Part shown: positions 1-10,104 of the stretch, piece by piece | How positions within the stretch are numbered: the stretch's first letter is position 1 | How the letters are laid out: every line of letters starts with the position of its first letter | From: Bradyrhizobium lupini | GTDB lineage: Bacteria > Pseudomonadota > Alphaproteobacteria > Rhizobiales > Xanthobacteraceae | Reading direction: 5' to 3' | Assembly (NCBI RefSeq): GCF_040939785.1 | Contig: NZ_CP162553.1 | Location: forward strand, 3,720,001-3,784,000 | Length of the DNA stretch: 64,000 nt | The notes under the pieces: generated by a model | Seen by the model: the letters and a program-made list of their open reading frames with translations, nothing else | The model's database searches: none | Told to the model about the DNA's origin: nothing | Program-made: the position numbers and the translations under genes

Positions 1-3
1 AGC

Positions 4-249
4 TCAGTCGGTGAATTCAGCGCCGAACTCGCAGCCGATGCGCCAGCGCAGGCGGCACTGCCGGGAATAGTCGGGCGCGAAGATGATGGTGAATTGCGGC
101 GGCACTTCCAGAAATTCCGCCACGACTTTCACGCCGCCATCCGAAATATCCGTGATCGTGCAGTCCCGCGGCAGCGAACCCGCGCCAAAATGAATCTTGG
201 CGAGCCGCGTGCACATCCGTCGTTCGCTTCTCCGGCGATTTGCAAGCAT
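4..249 (-). CDS. PilZ-domain protein, 81 aa
   Basis: A small soluble protein that looks like a stand-alone PilZ domain, the family that binds cyclic di-GMP and passes the signal to partner proteins. Visible motifs are an arginine-rich N-terminus (RRRSERR, residues 5-11), matching the RxxxR half of the c-di-GMP site, and DISDGG near residues 34-39, matching the (D/N)xSxxG half. The rest is predicted beta strands with no membrane segment. The stop codon lies at the very edge of the window, so the gene is complete. It is transcribed away from the comM-like gene. Many Bradyrhizobium genomes carry several such short PilZ proteins; the target of this one cannot be inferred. Confidence 0.75.
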   Translation of the reverse strand: MLANRRRSERRMCTRLAKIHFGAGSLPRDCTITDISDGGVKVVAEFLEVPPQFTIIFAPDYSRQCRLRWRIGCEFGAEFTD

Positions 250-477
250 TTGAATTGTTCACCCGTTAGACCACGGCCCATCCCGCACCCCTAAGAGTAG
301 CGGACATTCGTTGGAATGTGCTGAGCAGAGCAGCTTGCATTCGAGGCGTAGTGTCTTCGTCGTGTTTACGATTGGTTAGGACCTTCCGGCGCCCCTCGAC
401 GCGTTCCTGTATTGTTCTTGCAAGAATTGGCCCGCTCTGCTACCCCTAATTGTGCAAAAGGGCAGGCTGGTTCGGGC

Positions 478-2018
478 ATGGTTCAGCGGGTTTCTACCGT
501 CGCCTTTGAGGGGATCGAGGCCCGCGCGGTCGACGTGCAGGTGCAGGTCGCGCCCGGTCTGCCGGCCTTCGCGATCGTCGGTCTCCCGGACAAGGCGGTG
601 TCGGAGGCGCGCGAGCGGGTCCGCTCGGCGCTGATCGCCTCGGGGCTGGCGCTGCGCCGGCGCGGCGGATCACCGTCAATCTCGCGCCCGCCGATTTGCC
701 CAAGGAGGGCAGCCATTATGACCTGCCGATCGCGCTCGGCCTGATGGGGGCGATCGGCGCGATCCCTCCGGATGCGCTGACCGGCTTCACCGTTCTGGGC
801 GAGCTTGGCCTCGACGGATCGATCGCGCCGGTGGCCGGTGTTCTTCCCGCGGCGATTGGGGCCAATGTGCGGGAGGAGGGGCTGATCTGTCCGGCGGCTT
901 GCGGCTCGGAAGCGGCATGGGCGAGCCCGGACATCCAGATCATCGCCGCAAGTTCGCTGATCCAGATAGCCAACCATTTCAAGGGAACGCAGGTGCTGTC
1001 GCGGCCTGTGCCGAAGGTGCATGAAGCAGCAAGCTCGCCGCTCGACCTGCGCGACATCAAGGGCCAGGAGAGCGCCAAGCGGGCGCTGGAGATCGCGGCC
1101 GCCGGCGGCCATCACCTGCTGATGATCGGCGCGCCCGGCGCCGGCAAATCGATGCTGGCGGCACGCCTGCCCTCGATCCTGCCGCCGCTGTCACCGGGCG
1201 AGTTGCTCGAGGTCTCGATGATCGCCTCTGTTGCCGGCGAGATCGAGGGCGGCGCACTGACGGCGCGGCGGCCGTTTCGCTCGCCGCATCATTCCGCCAG
1301 CATGGCTGCGCTCACCGGCGGCGGCATGCGCGCCCGGCCCGGCGAGATCTCGCTCGCGCATCAGGGCGTGCTGTTCCTCGACGAGCTCCCCGAATTCGAT
1401 CCGCGCGTGCTGGATTCGCTGCGCCAGCCGCTGGAGAACGGCGAGGTCTCGGTGTCCCGCGCCAATCACCGCGTCACCTATCCCGCACGCTTCATGCTGG
1501 TCGCGGCGATGAATCCCTGCCGCTGCGGCAATGCGTTCGAGCCCGGCTATGCCTGCAAGCGCGGCCGCATCGATCGCTGCACGGGCGACTATCAGGCCCG
1601 CATCTCGGGGCCGCTGATGGACCGCATCGATTTGCGCATCGAGGTTCCCGCAGTGACCGCGGCCGATTTGATCCTGCCGCCGCCCGCAGAGGGCTCGGCC
1701 GAAGTCGCCGCGCGCGTGGCCGCCGCGCGCGACATCCAGCTGGCACGCTACGCGAATGCCGGCCTGCCGAAGGTTCGCACCAATGCCGAAGCGCCGGCCT
1801 CGGTGCTGGAGGAGATCGCCAAGCCGGATGCGCAAGGCCAGAAGCTGCTGCGCGACGCCGCCGAGACCATGCGGCTGTCGGCGCGCGGCTATCACCGCGT
1901 GCTGCGGGTGGCGCGCACGCTGGCCGATCTCGATCATGCCGACAGGATCGGCCGGCTGCATCTCGCCGAGGCCTTGTCCTACCGCGCACTCGCGGAGGAT
2001 GTGCGCCAGATCGCCTGA
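478..2018 (+). pseudogene. comM: ComM/YifB-family Mg-chelatase-like AAA+ ATPase, frameshifted as read
   Basis: Family members are AAA+ helicase-like proteins; ComM promotes branch migration during natural transformation in Vibrio and Haemophilus. The first frame runs from ATG 478 (start MVQRVSTVAFEGIEAR) to about base 654. The rest (DLPKEGSHYDLPIALGLMGA and onward) continues one frame away to 2018. Restoring one C in the run at about 655 gives LPPARRITVNLAPADLPKEG and a 513-residue protein, close to the usual family length. The repaired protein has a Walker A motif (GAPGAGKS, near residue 218), a Walker B-like FLDELPEF, and a cysteine cluster (CRCGNAFEPGYACKRG) typical of the family. Either an assembly error or a real null allele; error seems more likely because the remainder is perfectly preserved. 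Confidence 0.85.
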
Positions 2019-2073
2019 CCGATACGCCCGCGGCATCTTCCTGACGAACAGCACGTTCCCCGAGAGTGAAGCT

Positions 2074-2415
2074 ATGACCGACGCCAATGCCTGCACCATC
2101 AGATTTGTTCGTGCGTCCCAATATGCTGATTGGCTGAGGTCATACGAGCTGTGGGTCAACGGGACCAGCGTTGGGAAGCTTGCGCGCAACGGCGTGTTGG
2201 AGATCACGCTGCCGGCCGGCGCCTGCACGATCGAGGCGAGCATTGATTGGGGCAGGAGCCAGCCGCTCGTCGTTCGCACCACTCCCGGCCAAACCGTCGA
2301 GATCGAGGTCAGGAACAGGTGGGGTGCCTGGGCGGCGCTGTGGGCGATCAGCTTCGGCAAGAACAGCTATTTGGTTCTCACTGAAGTTGAGCGAAAAACG
2401 AACAGAAGCGCCTAA
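2074..2415 (+). CDS. Conserved hypothetical protein, 113 aa
   Basis: I do not recognise the family. The start is ATG 2074, preceded by a weak purine-rich stretch (GAGAGTGAAG). The protein is predicted to be mostly beta: the middle (ELWVNGTSVGKLARNG, then LPAGACTIEASIDWG) resembles the small beta-sandwich repeats in PEGA-like or carboxypeptidase-regulatory modules, where a short PAG turn is common. The C-terminal part (WGAWAALWAISFGKN) is hydrophobic and could be a membrane or interface segment. There is no clear signal peptide. It follows the comM-like gene after 55 bases, so cotranscription is possible. Function unknown. Confidence 0.55.
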   Translation: MTDANACTIRFVRASQYADWLRSYELWVNGTSVGKLARNGVLEITLPAGACTIEASIDWGRSQPLVVRTTPGQTVEIEVRNRWGAWAALWAISFGKNSYLVLTEVERKTNRSA

Positions 2416-2534
2416 CCGACTGAGATCCTCATCCCCGGATACCGGCATCAACCCGGCGGTAACGAGTTTCCTTTACGCTCTGCAAACCATAAGGCCCATC
2501 AGTTCCCCGTACCGGGCCCGGCGAGTAGCGTGCC

Positions 2535-3002
2535 ATGTTGCGTTTCAAGATCCTGGCGTCGGTTGTTCCCCTGTTGGCGGCCGCGGTGTTTACCCGAAGC
2601 GAGATCGGATCGGTCTCGCATCCCTGCATCGCCCTCGGCGACACCTCGGTCGAGCTGACGTCGCTGTTCTGGACCGCCGGCGTGCATGTCGCCTTCACCG
2701 ATGATCCCGCGCGCGCCACGGTGCGGGTTCAGATCACCGGGGATGCGGACGCGGCCGACTTCGCCGTCGTCGACGACGGCCTCGGCTCGGAATCGGAGTC
2801 CTGCCAGGCCAACCCCTCGACTCGCCTGATCTCGATTGCCGCGCAGCCCGTCGACGGCGGTCAGGTGATCTATCTCTCCACCGAGGGGCCGGCGGATTAC
2901 CGTGTCTATGTGCGCTCGAAAACCTTCTCGCAGCGCGAGGCGGCGGCGCTGATCGTCGGCGCCCGCGGCGGCCACCGCCGTCTCCAGGCCGCCTCGCTTT
3001 GA
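2535..3002 (+). CDS. Hypothetical exported protein, 155 aa
   Basis: Not recognised. The first 20 residues (MLRFKILASVVPLLAAAVFT) look like a Sec signal peptide or membrane anchor, so the mature protein is probably periplasmic. The mature part contains two cysteines (in SHPCIAL and SESCQAN) that could form a disulphide, and ends in an arginine-rich tail (GGHRRLQAASL). The start is ATG 2535. The gene lies 116 bases before the hybrid histidine kinase on the same strand. Codon use resembles its neighbours, which supports a real gene. No function can be inferred from the sequence. Confidence 0.6.
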   Translation: MLRFKILASVVPLLAAAVFTRSEIGSVSHPCIALGDTSVELTSLFWTAGVHVAFTDDPARATVRVQITGDADAADFAVVDDGLGSESESCQANPSTRLISIAAQPVDGGQVIYLSTEGPADYRVYVRSKTFSQREAAALIVGARGGHRRLQAASL

Positions 3003-3118
3003 GCCGCGTCGCTTTGCGCCGTTAACGCCTCGTCAACCCTGTTTGGAGGCGGTCGCAGGGCCTCAAACTGTTCGCAAGGTCGGCGGCACATCGTCGTTTA
3101 CAGCGAGCGTAGCGTTTT

Positions 3119-5368
3119 ATGAAAACAGTCGGGTCGGTGGCGATGGGTCGGACGTTCCGGATCAAGGTGCGCATGCGCCGCTTCAGGCGACAGCACCCCC
3201 GAATCGCCTTTGCGATCCGCTCCTTCATGATCTTCTCGGCGACCTTCGGCGGCGCCTATGGGTTTGTCTCCGGCAGCCGGTCCGAGACGTCCGGCTACGA
3301 TCCCAATGCGTTTGCGATCGGCGTCAGCTTCCTGTTCGCGCTCGCCTGCCTCGGCCTCGCCACGCTCAGCATGCGCCTGCGCTTCGTCAACAAGCGGATG
3401 CGGGCGCTGGCTGCCCACAACGAAACGCTGATCGACCGCAATTGGGAGCTGAAGGAAGCGGAAGAACGCGCCCGCAACCTGTTCGAACAGCAGGGCGATC
3501 TGATCGTGCTGCGCGACACAAATGGCTGCATCACCTTCGCCAACGACGCCTATTGCGCGCTTGCCGGACAGGCGCGCGGCGCGCTGGTCGGCACGCGCTT
3601 TGATTTCGCCGTGCTGGAGCAGGGCGACAGCGCTCGCGAGAGCAACGGCACGCGGATTCACGACCAGAAGATCGCAACCCCGCTCGGCGCGCGCTGGATC
3701 GCCTGGCGCGAAGGCTATGTCCGCCTCGACGCCGGCCAGCCCGCCGAATTGCAGAGCGTCGGACGCGACGTCACCGACCGCACCGAGACCGAGCGCGCGC
3801 TGTCCGACGCCCGCGATCAGGCCGACGCCGCCAACCGGGCCAAATCGCGCTTCCTGGCGATGGCCTCGCACGAGATCCGCACGCCGCTGAACGGCATCAT
3901 CGGCATGGGCGGGCTGCTGCTCGACACCACGCTAACGCCGGAGCAGTCGACCTACGCCAGGGCCGTGAAGACCTCCGGCGAAGCGCTGATGGCGCTGATC
4001 GAGGAGCTGCTCGACTATTCCAAGATCGAAGCCGGCAAGCTCGACCTCGAGCAGCGACCCTTCGCGCTCTCGGCCCTGATCGAGGACATCACCGAGCTGC
4101 TCGCGCCGCGCGCGCAGGCGAAGCAGCTCGAGATCGCCGCCTATGTCGACGAGCGGCTGCCGCTCGAAGTGGTCGGCGACGCCGCGCGGCTGCGCCAGGT
4201 GCTGCTCAACCTCGCCGGCAACGGCATCAAGTTCACTGCGAGCGGCGGCGTCGCGCTGATCGTCGAGCCCGGCATCTGGCCGAACGAGATCAGTTTTCTG
4301 GTGCGCGACACCGGCATCGGCATCGCAGCCGACGCGCAACAGCGCATCTTCCGCGAATTCGAGCAGGCCGACGAACGCGTCGCCCGCACCTATGGCGGCA
4401 CCGGCCTCGGTCTCGCCATTAGCGAGCGCATCGTCAAGCGCATGGGCGGCCGCATCACGCTCACGAGCGAGCCGGGCAAGGGTTCGACCTTCGAGGTCGC
4501 GATTCCGCTCGCGCCAGCGCACGCTGGCGCAGAACAGACGGCGTTCCCCGGTCCCGATCTCACCGGCAAGTCGATCCTGCTGATCGCCGACGGCATCGAG
4601 GCCTCCTTGATCGCGCGCCGGCTGGAGCGCTGGGGCGGCCAGACCTGCATGGTGACGGACGTCGCCGTGGCGGAAGCGCTGCTGCCGGAACGCTCATGGC
4701 ATTCGGTCCTGATCGATCGCGCGCTCGGCGCTGCCACCGCCGACCGCCTCGGCGAAGCCGCACGCAGTCATGCGACGCAACGCCTCGTGCTGCTGACGTC
4801 CGGCTCGCGCCACGAGAAACTTTCGCCGGCCTTCACGGGCTTCCTGGTGAAGCCGCTGCGCGCGGCCTCGCTCGCCGCACGCCTCACGCTACCCCCGGAG
4901 GTCGCCTCGCCCGATCTCGCGCCGGAGCCCTCGGCCCCATCCACCGCCGCGGTACCGGCGAAAGGCCTGTCGGTTCTCGTCGCCGAGGACAACGAGATCA
5001 ACGCGCTGTTGATGCGCTCGCTGCTGACGAAACTCGGCCACCGCGTCGTCATCGCGATCAATGGCGAGGCCGCGCTGGAATCCTGGCTCGGCGCGGCATC
5101 GGCCGGCACGCCCTATGATCTCGTGCTGATGGACATCCAGATGCCGCAGCTTGACGGCATCGAAACGACAAAACGAATCCGTGCGCATGAGGCAGCTAGA
5201 GGCGGCCATCACACGCCGATCCTCGCGCTCACCGCCAATACGCTGGTGGAAGATCGCTACGCCTGCTTTGAAGCGGGCATGAACGGGTTTCTGATCAAGC
5301 CGCTCGATCGCGAGAAGCTGGAAGAGGCGCTGGCCGGACTGGCGGCGGCGCGGCAGCTCGCGGTTTGA
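3119..5368 (+). CDS. Hybrid sensor histidine kinase/response regulator, 749 aa
   Basis: A membrane-anchored two-component kinase. Order of parts: basic N-terminus; two membrane segments (about residues 32-50 and 66-85); a coiled linker; a PAS-like domain (about 115-225); HisKA with the H-box SHEIRTPLNG (phospho-accepting His near 251); HATPase_c with the G1/G2 boxes DTGIGI and GGTGLGLAI; a degenerate receiver-like domain (about 478-585); and a full C-terminal receiver with AEDNEIN and DLVLMDIQMP (Asp near 672) and the conserved Lys in IKPLD. The middle receiver lacks the usual acidic pair (LIADGIE) but keeps an Asp, Ser and Lys in plausible places. The architecture resembles BarA/ArcB-like hybrids, but the signal and partner are unknown. 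No cognate regulator lies beside it. Confidence 0.9.
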   Translation: MKTVGSVAMGRTFRIKVRMRRFRRQHPRIAFAIRSFMIFSATFGGAYGFVSGSRSETSGYDPNAFAIGVSFLFALACLGLATLSMRLRFVNKRMRALAAHNETLIDRNWELKEAEERARNLFEQQGDLIVLRDTNGCITFANDAYCALAGQARGALVGTRFDFAVLEQGDSARESNGTRIHDQKIATPLGARWIAWREGYVRLDAGQPAELQSVGRDVTDRTETERALSDARDQADAANRAKSRFLAMASHEIRTPLNGIIGMGGLLLDTTLTPEQSTYARAVKTSGEALMALIEELLDYSKIEAGKLDLEQRPFALSALIEDITELLAPRAQAKQLEIAAYVDERLPLEVVGDAARLRQVLLNLAGNGIKFTASGGVALIVEPGIWPNEISFLVRDTGIGIAADAQQRIFREFEQADERVARTYGGTGLGLAISERIVKRMGGRITLTSEPGKGSTFEVAIPLAPAHAGAEQTAFPGPDLTGKSILLIADGIEASLIARRLERWGGQTCMVTDVAVAEALLPERSWHSVLIDRALGAATADRLGEAARSHATQRLVLLTSGSRHEKLSPAFTGFLVKPLRAASLAARLTLPPEVASPDLAPEPSAPSTAAVPAKGLSVLVAEDNEINALLMRSLLTKLGHRVVIAINGEAALESWLGAASAGTPYDLVLMDIQMPQLDGIETTKRIRAHEAARGGHHTPILALTANTLVEDRYACFEAGMNGFLIKPLDREKLEEALAGLAAARQLAV

Positions 5369-5469
5369 TTCGGATTTCATAGGAACCTGATCTCGGCCGG
5401 TAATCGACAATTGAAATCGACCGCGTCGCACGTCACCATCCTCTGGGGCATTTAAACAGAGGATTTCGC

Positions 5470-6097
5470 ATGAACGTGCTTTGCCGCCTCGCTTTCGTGA
5501 TCCTTCTCTGTGGTTCCACTCAAGCCGCCGCGGCCGATAGCTCGCAACTGATCGCCTCGCTCAAGCAAGGCGGCTACGTGCTGGTGTTTCGCCACACCGC
5601 TACCGACGACAGCCAAAAGGATGTCTACCCTTTCAAATTCGACGACATGAGCGCCCAGCGTCAGCTCAGTGAAAAGGGCCGGGACATGGCGCGCCAGATC
5701 GGGACGGCCATCAAGGAACTCGCGATCCCGATCGGCGACGTCTACACCAGCCGGCTGAACCGCGCGATCGAGGCCGGCAGACTGATCTCCGGCCGCGAGA
5801 TCAAGCCGGTCGACGCATTGACGGACAGCAGTAACGCGAGTGCGTCGGGCATGGCAAATCCGACCGGTGCAAATGCAAAGGCGGGCCAGGCCGTGCGGCA
5901 GCTCGTCGATGCGCCGCCCAAGGCCGGCACCAACCTTCCTGGTCACCCACAAGACCAACATCGCCGATGCCTTCGGCAAGGATGCCGGGGACGCTCAGGA
6001 AGGCGAAGCTTTCGTCTACCGGGCAAGCACCACCGGTGCGGCGGCTTTCGCAGGACGCATCAAGCCTGCGGATTGGATCGCGAAGGCAGGCAAGTGA
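5470..6097 (+). pseudogene. Exported histidine phosphatase family protein, frameshifted as read
   Basis: The first frame begins at ATG 5470 after an AGAGG ribosome-binding site. It encodes a signal peptide (MNVLCRLAFVILLCGSTQAAAA) and the phosphatase core: FRHTATDD carries the RH dyad of the phosphoglycerate-mutase-like fold, followed by LSEKGRDMARQIG and YTSRLNRAIEAG. Near base 5931 the reading frame changes and the C-terminal part (TFLVTHKTNIADAFGKDAGD to the TGA at 6097) is in another frame. Two lost bases (AACACCTTC read as AACCTTC) or one gained base would explain it. The repaired length is about 208-209 residues. The THKTN segment carries the second catalytic His of the family. Probably a periplasmic phosphohydrolase of unknown substrate. 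Confidence 0.75.
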
Positions 6098-6422
6098 GCC
6101 ACCTGCCGGCGACGCACGTCAGCTTGGGTGCGGAGCAGGCCGGGCGCTCGGCATCACTGCGCGCTCCGACGGGATGAACCGTTATGCGGCATAAGCCATA
6201 AACCGCGGGCGCAGACAGCTTGTCATGCGGCGCCTGGCCTCCCCTGAACATGGTGTCTACCTGGGCGGCGCGCTTGCAATGCGGACACACGAAGAGATGC
6301 GCGATGATCGGGGTCGGCTCGTCCGCGAGCAGTTCGGAGCGGAACCACTTCATCTCGATATGGCAGTCCGGGCAGGTCGGTGCTTCGAGATGCTCGGCGG
6401 CGCTTCTGAGACGATCAACCAT
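6060..6422 (-). CDS. Small zinc-ribbon-like protein, C-terminus uncertain
   Basis: The start is taken at ATG 6422 (MVDRLRSAAEHLEAPTC). Two CxxC knuckles, CPDC (about residues 17-20) and CPHC (about 46-49), suggest a single zinc ribbon; the rest is polar. As read, the frame runs to 6060 and its last third (VHPVGARSDAERPACSAP) looks like non-coding sequence overlapping the phosphatase gene. If one base is gained near 6205, the protein would instead end ...SAPRFMAYAA at 6182, giving 79 residues with no overlap. I favour the shorter form. Function unknown; many rhizobia encode similar short Cys-rich proteins. Confidence 0.5.
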   Translation of the reverse strand: MVDRLRSAAEHLEAPTCPDCHIEMKWFRSELLADEPTPIIAHLFVCPHCKRAAQVDTMFRGGQAPHDKLSAPAVYGLCRITVHPVGARSDAERPACSAPKLTCVAGRWLTCLPSRSNPQA

Positions 6423-6528
6423 GGGGCCCGTTTGCGTTTCCGAAAGCCATAACCAAATACCCCTCGCCGGTCTGCAACAAAAGATACTCAGCCCGAAATT
6501 TGACAAAGGGCGCCGTCCATCAAGGCTG

Positions 6529-7485
6529 CTACAGCCGCCTGAGCGCCACGCTCGCCACCGTGTGATCGGCGCCCTTCTTCAGGATCAGGGTCGCGCGGGG
6601 ACGGGTCGGCAGGATGTTGTCCTCGAGATTGGCGAGGTTGGTGCGTTCCCAGATCGCGATCGCGGTGGCGGTGGCTTCCTCGTCCGACAACAGCGCGTAG
6701 CGGTTGAAGTAGGATTTTGGATTGGTGAACGCGGTGTCGCGCAGCGACAGGAAGCGCCTGATGTACCACTGCCGCAGCGCGGCCTCGTCGGCGTCGATAT
6801 AGACCGAGAAATCGAAGAAGTCGGAGACCACGGGCACGGCCTTGCCGTCACGCGGCAGCTTGCCGGTCTGCAGCACGTTGACGCCCTCGACGATCAGGAT
6901 GTCGGGCTGGTCGATCTCGGCCCACTGGTTCGGCACAATGTCGTAGGTCAAATGCGAATAGACCGGCGCGCGCACATGGCGGCGGCCGGCCTTGATGTCC
7001 GAGAGGAAGCTGAGCAGCAGCGGCAGGTCGTAGCTCTCCGGAAAACCCTTCTTCTGCATGATGCCCTGCCGCTCCAGCACGGCGTTGGGATACAGAAATC
7101 CGTCGGTGGTGATCAGCTCGACCTTGGGACGCGGCGACCAGCGCGCCAGCAGCGCCTGAAGCACGCGGGCCGTGGTGGATTTTCCAACCGCGACCGAACC
7201 GGCGACGCCGATGATGTAGGGCATCTTGCGGTCGCGGATATTGAGAAACTGGCGCTCCGCGTAATAGAGCCGCTGCATCGCATCGACATAGATCGACAGC
7301 AGGCGCGACAGTGGCAGGTAGATGTCCTCGACCTCCTGCAAGTCGAGGCGGTCGTGCAGCGAGCGTAGCCGGTCGAACTCGCCCGGCTCCAGCGTCATCG
7401 GCGTGTCGTCGCGCAGTCGCGACCACTCCTCGCGCGTATAGACGCGGTACGGATTATACTGCTGCTCGGGTGCGCGGATATCCAT
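6529..7485 (-). CDS. coaA: Type I pantothenate kinase
   Basis: Phosphorylates pantothenate with ATP, the first committed step of coenzyme A synthesis, in the cytosol. I chose ATG 7485 ([13 protein letters not shown]), giving 318 residues, a normal length; an upstream in-frame start adds five residues. The P-loop GSVAVGKS is at about 96-103, followed by the family segments [28 protein letters not shown] and VEGVNVLQ. It lies 20 bases downstream of hisE at the end of the histidine gene cluster, so it may be part of that transcript. In E. coli CoA feedback-inhibits this enzyme; nothing here suggests otherwise. Confidence 0.95.
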   Translation of the reverse strand: MDIRAPEQQYNPYRVYTREEWSRLRDDTPMTLEPGEFDRLRSLHDRLDLQEVEDIYLPLSRLLSIYVDAMQRLYYAERQFLNIRDRKMPYIIGVAGSVAVGKSTTARVLQALLARWSPRPKVELITTDGFLYPNAVLERQGIMQKKGFPESYDLPLLLSFLSDIKAGRRHVRAPVYSHLTYDIVPNQWAEIDQPDILIVEGVNVLQTGKLPRDGKAVPVVSDFFDFSVYIDADEAALRQWYIRRFLSLRDTAFTNPKSYFNRYALLSDEEATATAIAIWERTNLANLEDNILPTRPRATLILKKGADHTVASVALRRL

Positions 7486-7505
7486 GACGCGACTCTCCAC
7501 CTCGG

Positions 7506-7832
7506 CTAGCTGCCGCCCTTACGCGACGCCTTTTCTTCCAACCCTGACATATTGGTCCGCTTGTCCAATGCGGCCTCGACCTCTTCCAGCTTTACGCCGC
7601 GGGCCTTGAGCAGCACAAGGAAATGATAGAGCAGGTCGGCGCCTTCGGCGATCAGATGCGCGCGATCGTTTTCGACTGCTGCGATTACGGTTTCGACTGC
7701 CTCCTCACCGAACTTTTTGGCGCAATGTTCGGCGCCCTTGTCGAGGAGCTTGCGGGTATAGGACGCCTCGCCACCCGCTGCCGCGCGGGCGTCGATGGTC
7801 TCGGCCAGATCGTGGATGGTGAAACGCGGCAT
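7506..7832 (-). CDS. hisE: Phosphoribosyl-ATP pyrophosphatase
   Basis: Removes pyrophosphate from phosphoribosyl-ATP, the second step of histidine synthesis. The 108-residue protein is the single-domain HisE form (not fused to HisI). It has the MazG-like helical fold with acidic metal-binding motifs: [10 protein letters not shown] (about 43-52) and [12 protein letters not shown] (about 64-75). Start ATG 7832. It sits between hisF (100 bases upstream) and coaA (20 bases downstream), all on the minus strand. HisI is not in the window, so the next step must be encoded elsewhere. Confidence 0.95.
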   Translation of the reverse strand: MPRFTIHDLAETIDARAAAGGEASYTRKLLDKGAEHCAKKFGEEAVETVIAAVENDRAHLIAEGADLLYHFLVLLKARGVKLEEVEAALDKRTNMSGLEEKASRKGGS

Positions 7833-7932
7833 ACAAATACTCGGAAAACGCGCCTTGGCCGATGATTGGCCGGTTTCTGACGGGATAAGCCGGTTCCCGC
7901 CGATGATTTAGCATTTTTAGGAACGGGAGTCG

Positions 7933-8709
7933 TCAGGCATCGAGGCGCATGGGCAGCCCGCGCCGGGACATGTGCTCCTTGGCTTCGCGGATGGTGAATT
8001 CCCCGAAATGGAAGATCGAGGCGGCCAGCACGGCGGTGGCGTGGCCGTCGCGAATACCGTCGACGAGGTGGTCGAGATTGCCGACGCCGCCCGAGGCGAT
8101 CACAGGAACGGGAATGCTGTCGGCGATCGCCCGGGTCAGCGGGATGTCAAAACCCTGCCGTGTGCCGTCGCGGTCCATCGAGGTGAGCAGGATTTCACCG
8201 GCGCCGAGCGAGACCACCTCCTGGGCATATTCGACGGCATCGATGCCGGTCGAGTTGCGGCCGCCATGGGTGAAGATCTCCCAGCGCTCTCCGCCACCGG
8301 CGCGCTTGACCCGCTTTGCGTCGATCGCGACCACCACGCACTGCCCGCCGAATTTCTCGGCGGCTTCCTTGACGAACTCGCGCCGCGACACCGCGGCGCT
8401 GTTGATCGAGACCTTGTCCGCACCGGCGCGCAGCAGGGTCTTGATGTCGCTCACCTCACGCACGCCGCCGCCGACGGTGAGGGGCATGAAGCAGGCTTCC
8501 GCGGTGCGCCGGACCACGTCCAGCATGATGCCGCGATTCTCATGGGTCGCGGTGATGTCGAGAAACGTAAGTTCGTCCGCGCCGGCGGCGTCATAGGCGA
8601 TCGCCGCTTCGACGGGGTCACCGGCATCGCGCAAATCGACGAAGTTGACGCCCTTGACAACGCGGCCGTCCTTGACGTCGAGGCATGGGATCACGCGCAC
8701 CTTGAACAT
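7933..8709 (-). CDS. hisF: Imidazole glycerol phosphate synthase cyclase subunit
   Basis: The cyclase half of IGP synthase: it uses ammonia channelled from HisH to convert PRFAR into imidazole glycerol phosphate and AICAR. The 258-residue protein is a (beta/alpha)8 barrel. It begins [15 protein letters not shown] with catalytic Asp11, and contains the phosphate-binding segments TVGGGVR and IASGGVGN. A second catalytic Asp falls in VVAIDAKRV. It follows hisA after only 10 bases and is cotranscribed with hisH and hisA. Nothing unusual in length or motifs. Confidence 0.97.
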   Translation of the reverse strand: MFKVRVIPCLDVKDGRVVKGVNFVDLRDAGDPVEAAIAYDAAGADELTFLDITATHENRGIMLDVVRRTAEACFMPLTVGGGVREVSDIKTLLRAGADKVSINSAAVSRREFVKEAAEKFGGQCVVVAIDAKRVKRAGGGERWEIFTHGGRNSTGIDAVEYAQEVVSLGAGEILLTSMDRDGTRQGFDIPLTRAIADSIPVPVIASGGVGNLDHLVDGIRDGHATAVLAASIFHFGEFTIREAKEHMSRRGLPMRLDA

Positions 8710-8719
8710 CGGAGGTCTC

Positions 8720-9466
8720 CTAGGCAGCGCGTGCGTTGCGGATCAGGGCGAGGGCGGACGCGGGATCGAGTCGGCCGTCATAGAGCGCGCGACCGGCGAT
8801 CGCGCCGGCGAGCTTTTTCGCGCGCGGCGTCAGCATCGCCTTGACGTCCTCGATCGAGGCGAGGCCGCCGGAGGCGATCACGGGAATCGAGATCGCATCC
8901 GCCAGCGCAATGGTCGCATCGAGATTCAAGCCTTTGAGCAGGCCGTCGCGCGCGATGTCGGTGAAGATGATGGCGGCAACGCCGGCATCCTCGAAACGCC
9001 GTGCGATCTCCAGCACCGTCACCTGCGAGGTCTCGGCCCAGCCTTCGACCGCGACCTTGCCGTCACGTGCATCGAGCCCGACCGCGACGCGGCCGGGGAA
9101 TTTCCTGGCGGCAGCATTCACCAATTCGGGGTCGCGCACCGCGGCGGTGCCGATGATGACGCGGGTGATGCCCTTTTCGAGCCAGGCTTCGACAGTCGCG
9201 AGATCGCGAATGCCGCCACCGAGCTGCACCGGAATCGTGATCGTCTTCAGCATCGCCTCGACGGCCTGCGCGTTCACAGGCTTCCCGGCAAACGCGCCGT
9301 CGAGGTCGACGACGTGGAGATACTCAAAGCCCTGCGCGACGAAGCTCGCCGCCTGCGCAGCGGGATTGAGGTTGAACACGGTCGCGCGCGCCATGTCGCC
9401 CTGTTCGAGGCGCACGCATTGGCCGTTCTTGAGGTCGATCGCGGGAAAGAGAATCACGGTTTCCAT
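8720..9466 (-). CDS. hisA: Phosphoribosylformimino-5-aminoimidazole carboxamide ribotide isomerase
   Basis: Catalyses the Amadori-type isomerisation of ProFAR to PRFAR, supplying the HisF/HisH substrate. I chose ATG 9466 ([15 protein letters not shown]), giving 248 residues with catalytic Asp11. Longer upstream extension in the same frame is shadow sequence of hisH. Two-fold symmetric barrel motifs are present: QLGGGIRD and ASGGLAS for phosphate binding, and FTDIARDG containing the second catalytic Asp. The start overlaps the 3' end of hisH by 13 bases, indicating translational coupling. Confidence 0.97.
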   Translation of the reverse strand: METVILFPAIDLKNGQCVRLEQGDMARATVFNLNPAAQAASFVAQGFEYLHVVDLDGAFAGKPVNAQAVEAMLKTITIPVQLGGGIRDLATVEAWLEKGITRVIIGTAAVRDPELVNAAARKFPGRVAVGLDARDGKVAVEGWAETSQVTVLEIARRFEDAGVAAIIFTDIARDGLLKGLNLDATIALADAISIPVIASGGLASIEDVKAMLTPRAKKLAGAIAGRALYDGRLDPASALALIRNARAA

Positions 9467-10104
9467 CGCAAAAAATTCGAGATCAGGGCGAGGCCGAAGC
9501 GCTGGCTCTTCTCGGGGTGAAACTGCGTCCCGATCGCGGTGTCCTTGCCGACGATCGCGGTGACGGGCCCGCCGTAATCGGCGCGCGCGAGCACGTCCGC
9601 CTCGTTGGTGGCGTTGAGGTGGTAGGAGTGCACGAAATAAGCGTGCTGGCCCTTGGGGCCGAGCGGCAGCCTGTCCAGCACCGGATGCTCGCGCAGCACA
9701 TCGAGCGTATTCCATCCCATGTGCGGGATCTTCAGCCTCTCGTCGTTCGGCGTGATCTTCTCGACGTCGCCGCCGATCCAGTTCAGCCCTTGCGTGATCA
9801 CATGCTCCTTGCCGCGAGTGGCGAACAGCTGCATGCCGACGCAGATGCCGAACATCGGCCGCGCCTTGACGCGCACCGCTTCGGTGATCGCCTCGACCAT
9901 GCCGTTGACGGCATCGAGCCCGCGCCGGCAATCAGCGAAGGCACCGACGCCCGGCAGTACCAGACGGTCGGCGCTGTAGGCCTGGTCCGGATCGCTGGTG
10001 ACGAACACCTTTTGCGGGTTGTCCATGCCGCGCGCGGCGCGCTCGAACGCCTTGGCGGCCGAATGCAGATTGCCGGAACCGTAATCGATGATGGCGACGC
10101 TCAT
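9454..10104 (-). CDS. hisH: Imidazole glycerol phosphate synthase glutaminase subunit
   Basis: The glutamine amidotransferase partner of HisF: it hydrolyses glutamine and feeds ammonia through the HisF barrel. Start ATG 10104 ([15 protein letters not shown]), 216 residues. The class I amidotransferase triad is visible: Cys88 in GICVGMQLF, and His196 and Glu198 in QFHPEKS. The start overlaps the DUF2628 gene by four bases (ATGA), and the 3' end overlaps hisA by 13 bases, so these genes form one tightly packed operon. Confidence 0.97.
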   Translation of the reverse strand: MSVAIIDYGSGNLHSAAKAFERAARGMDNPQKVFVTSDPDQAYSADRLVLPGVGAFADCRRGLDAVNGMVEAITEAVRVKARPMFGICVGMQLFATRGKEHVITQGLNWIGGDVEKITPNDERLKIPHMGWNTLDVLREHPVLDRLPLGPKGQHAYFVHSYHLNATNEADVLARADYGGPVTAIVGKDTAIGTQFHPEKSQRFGLALISNFLRWKP

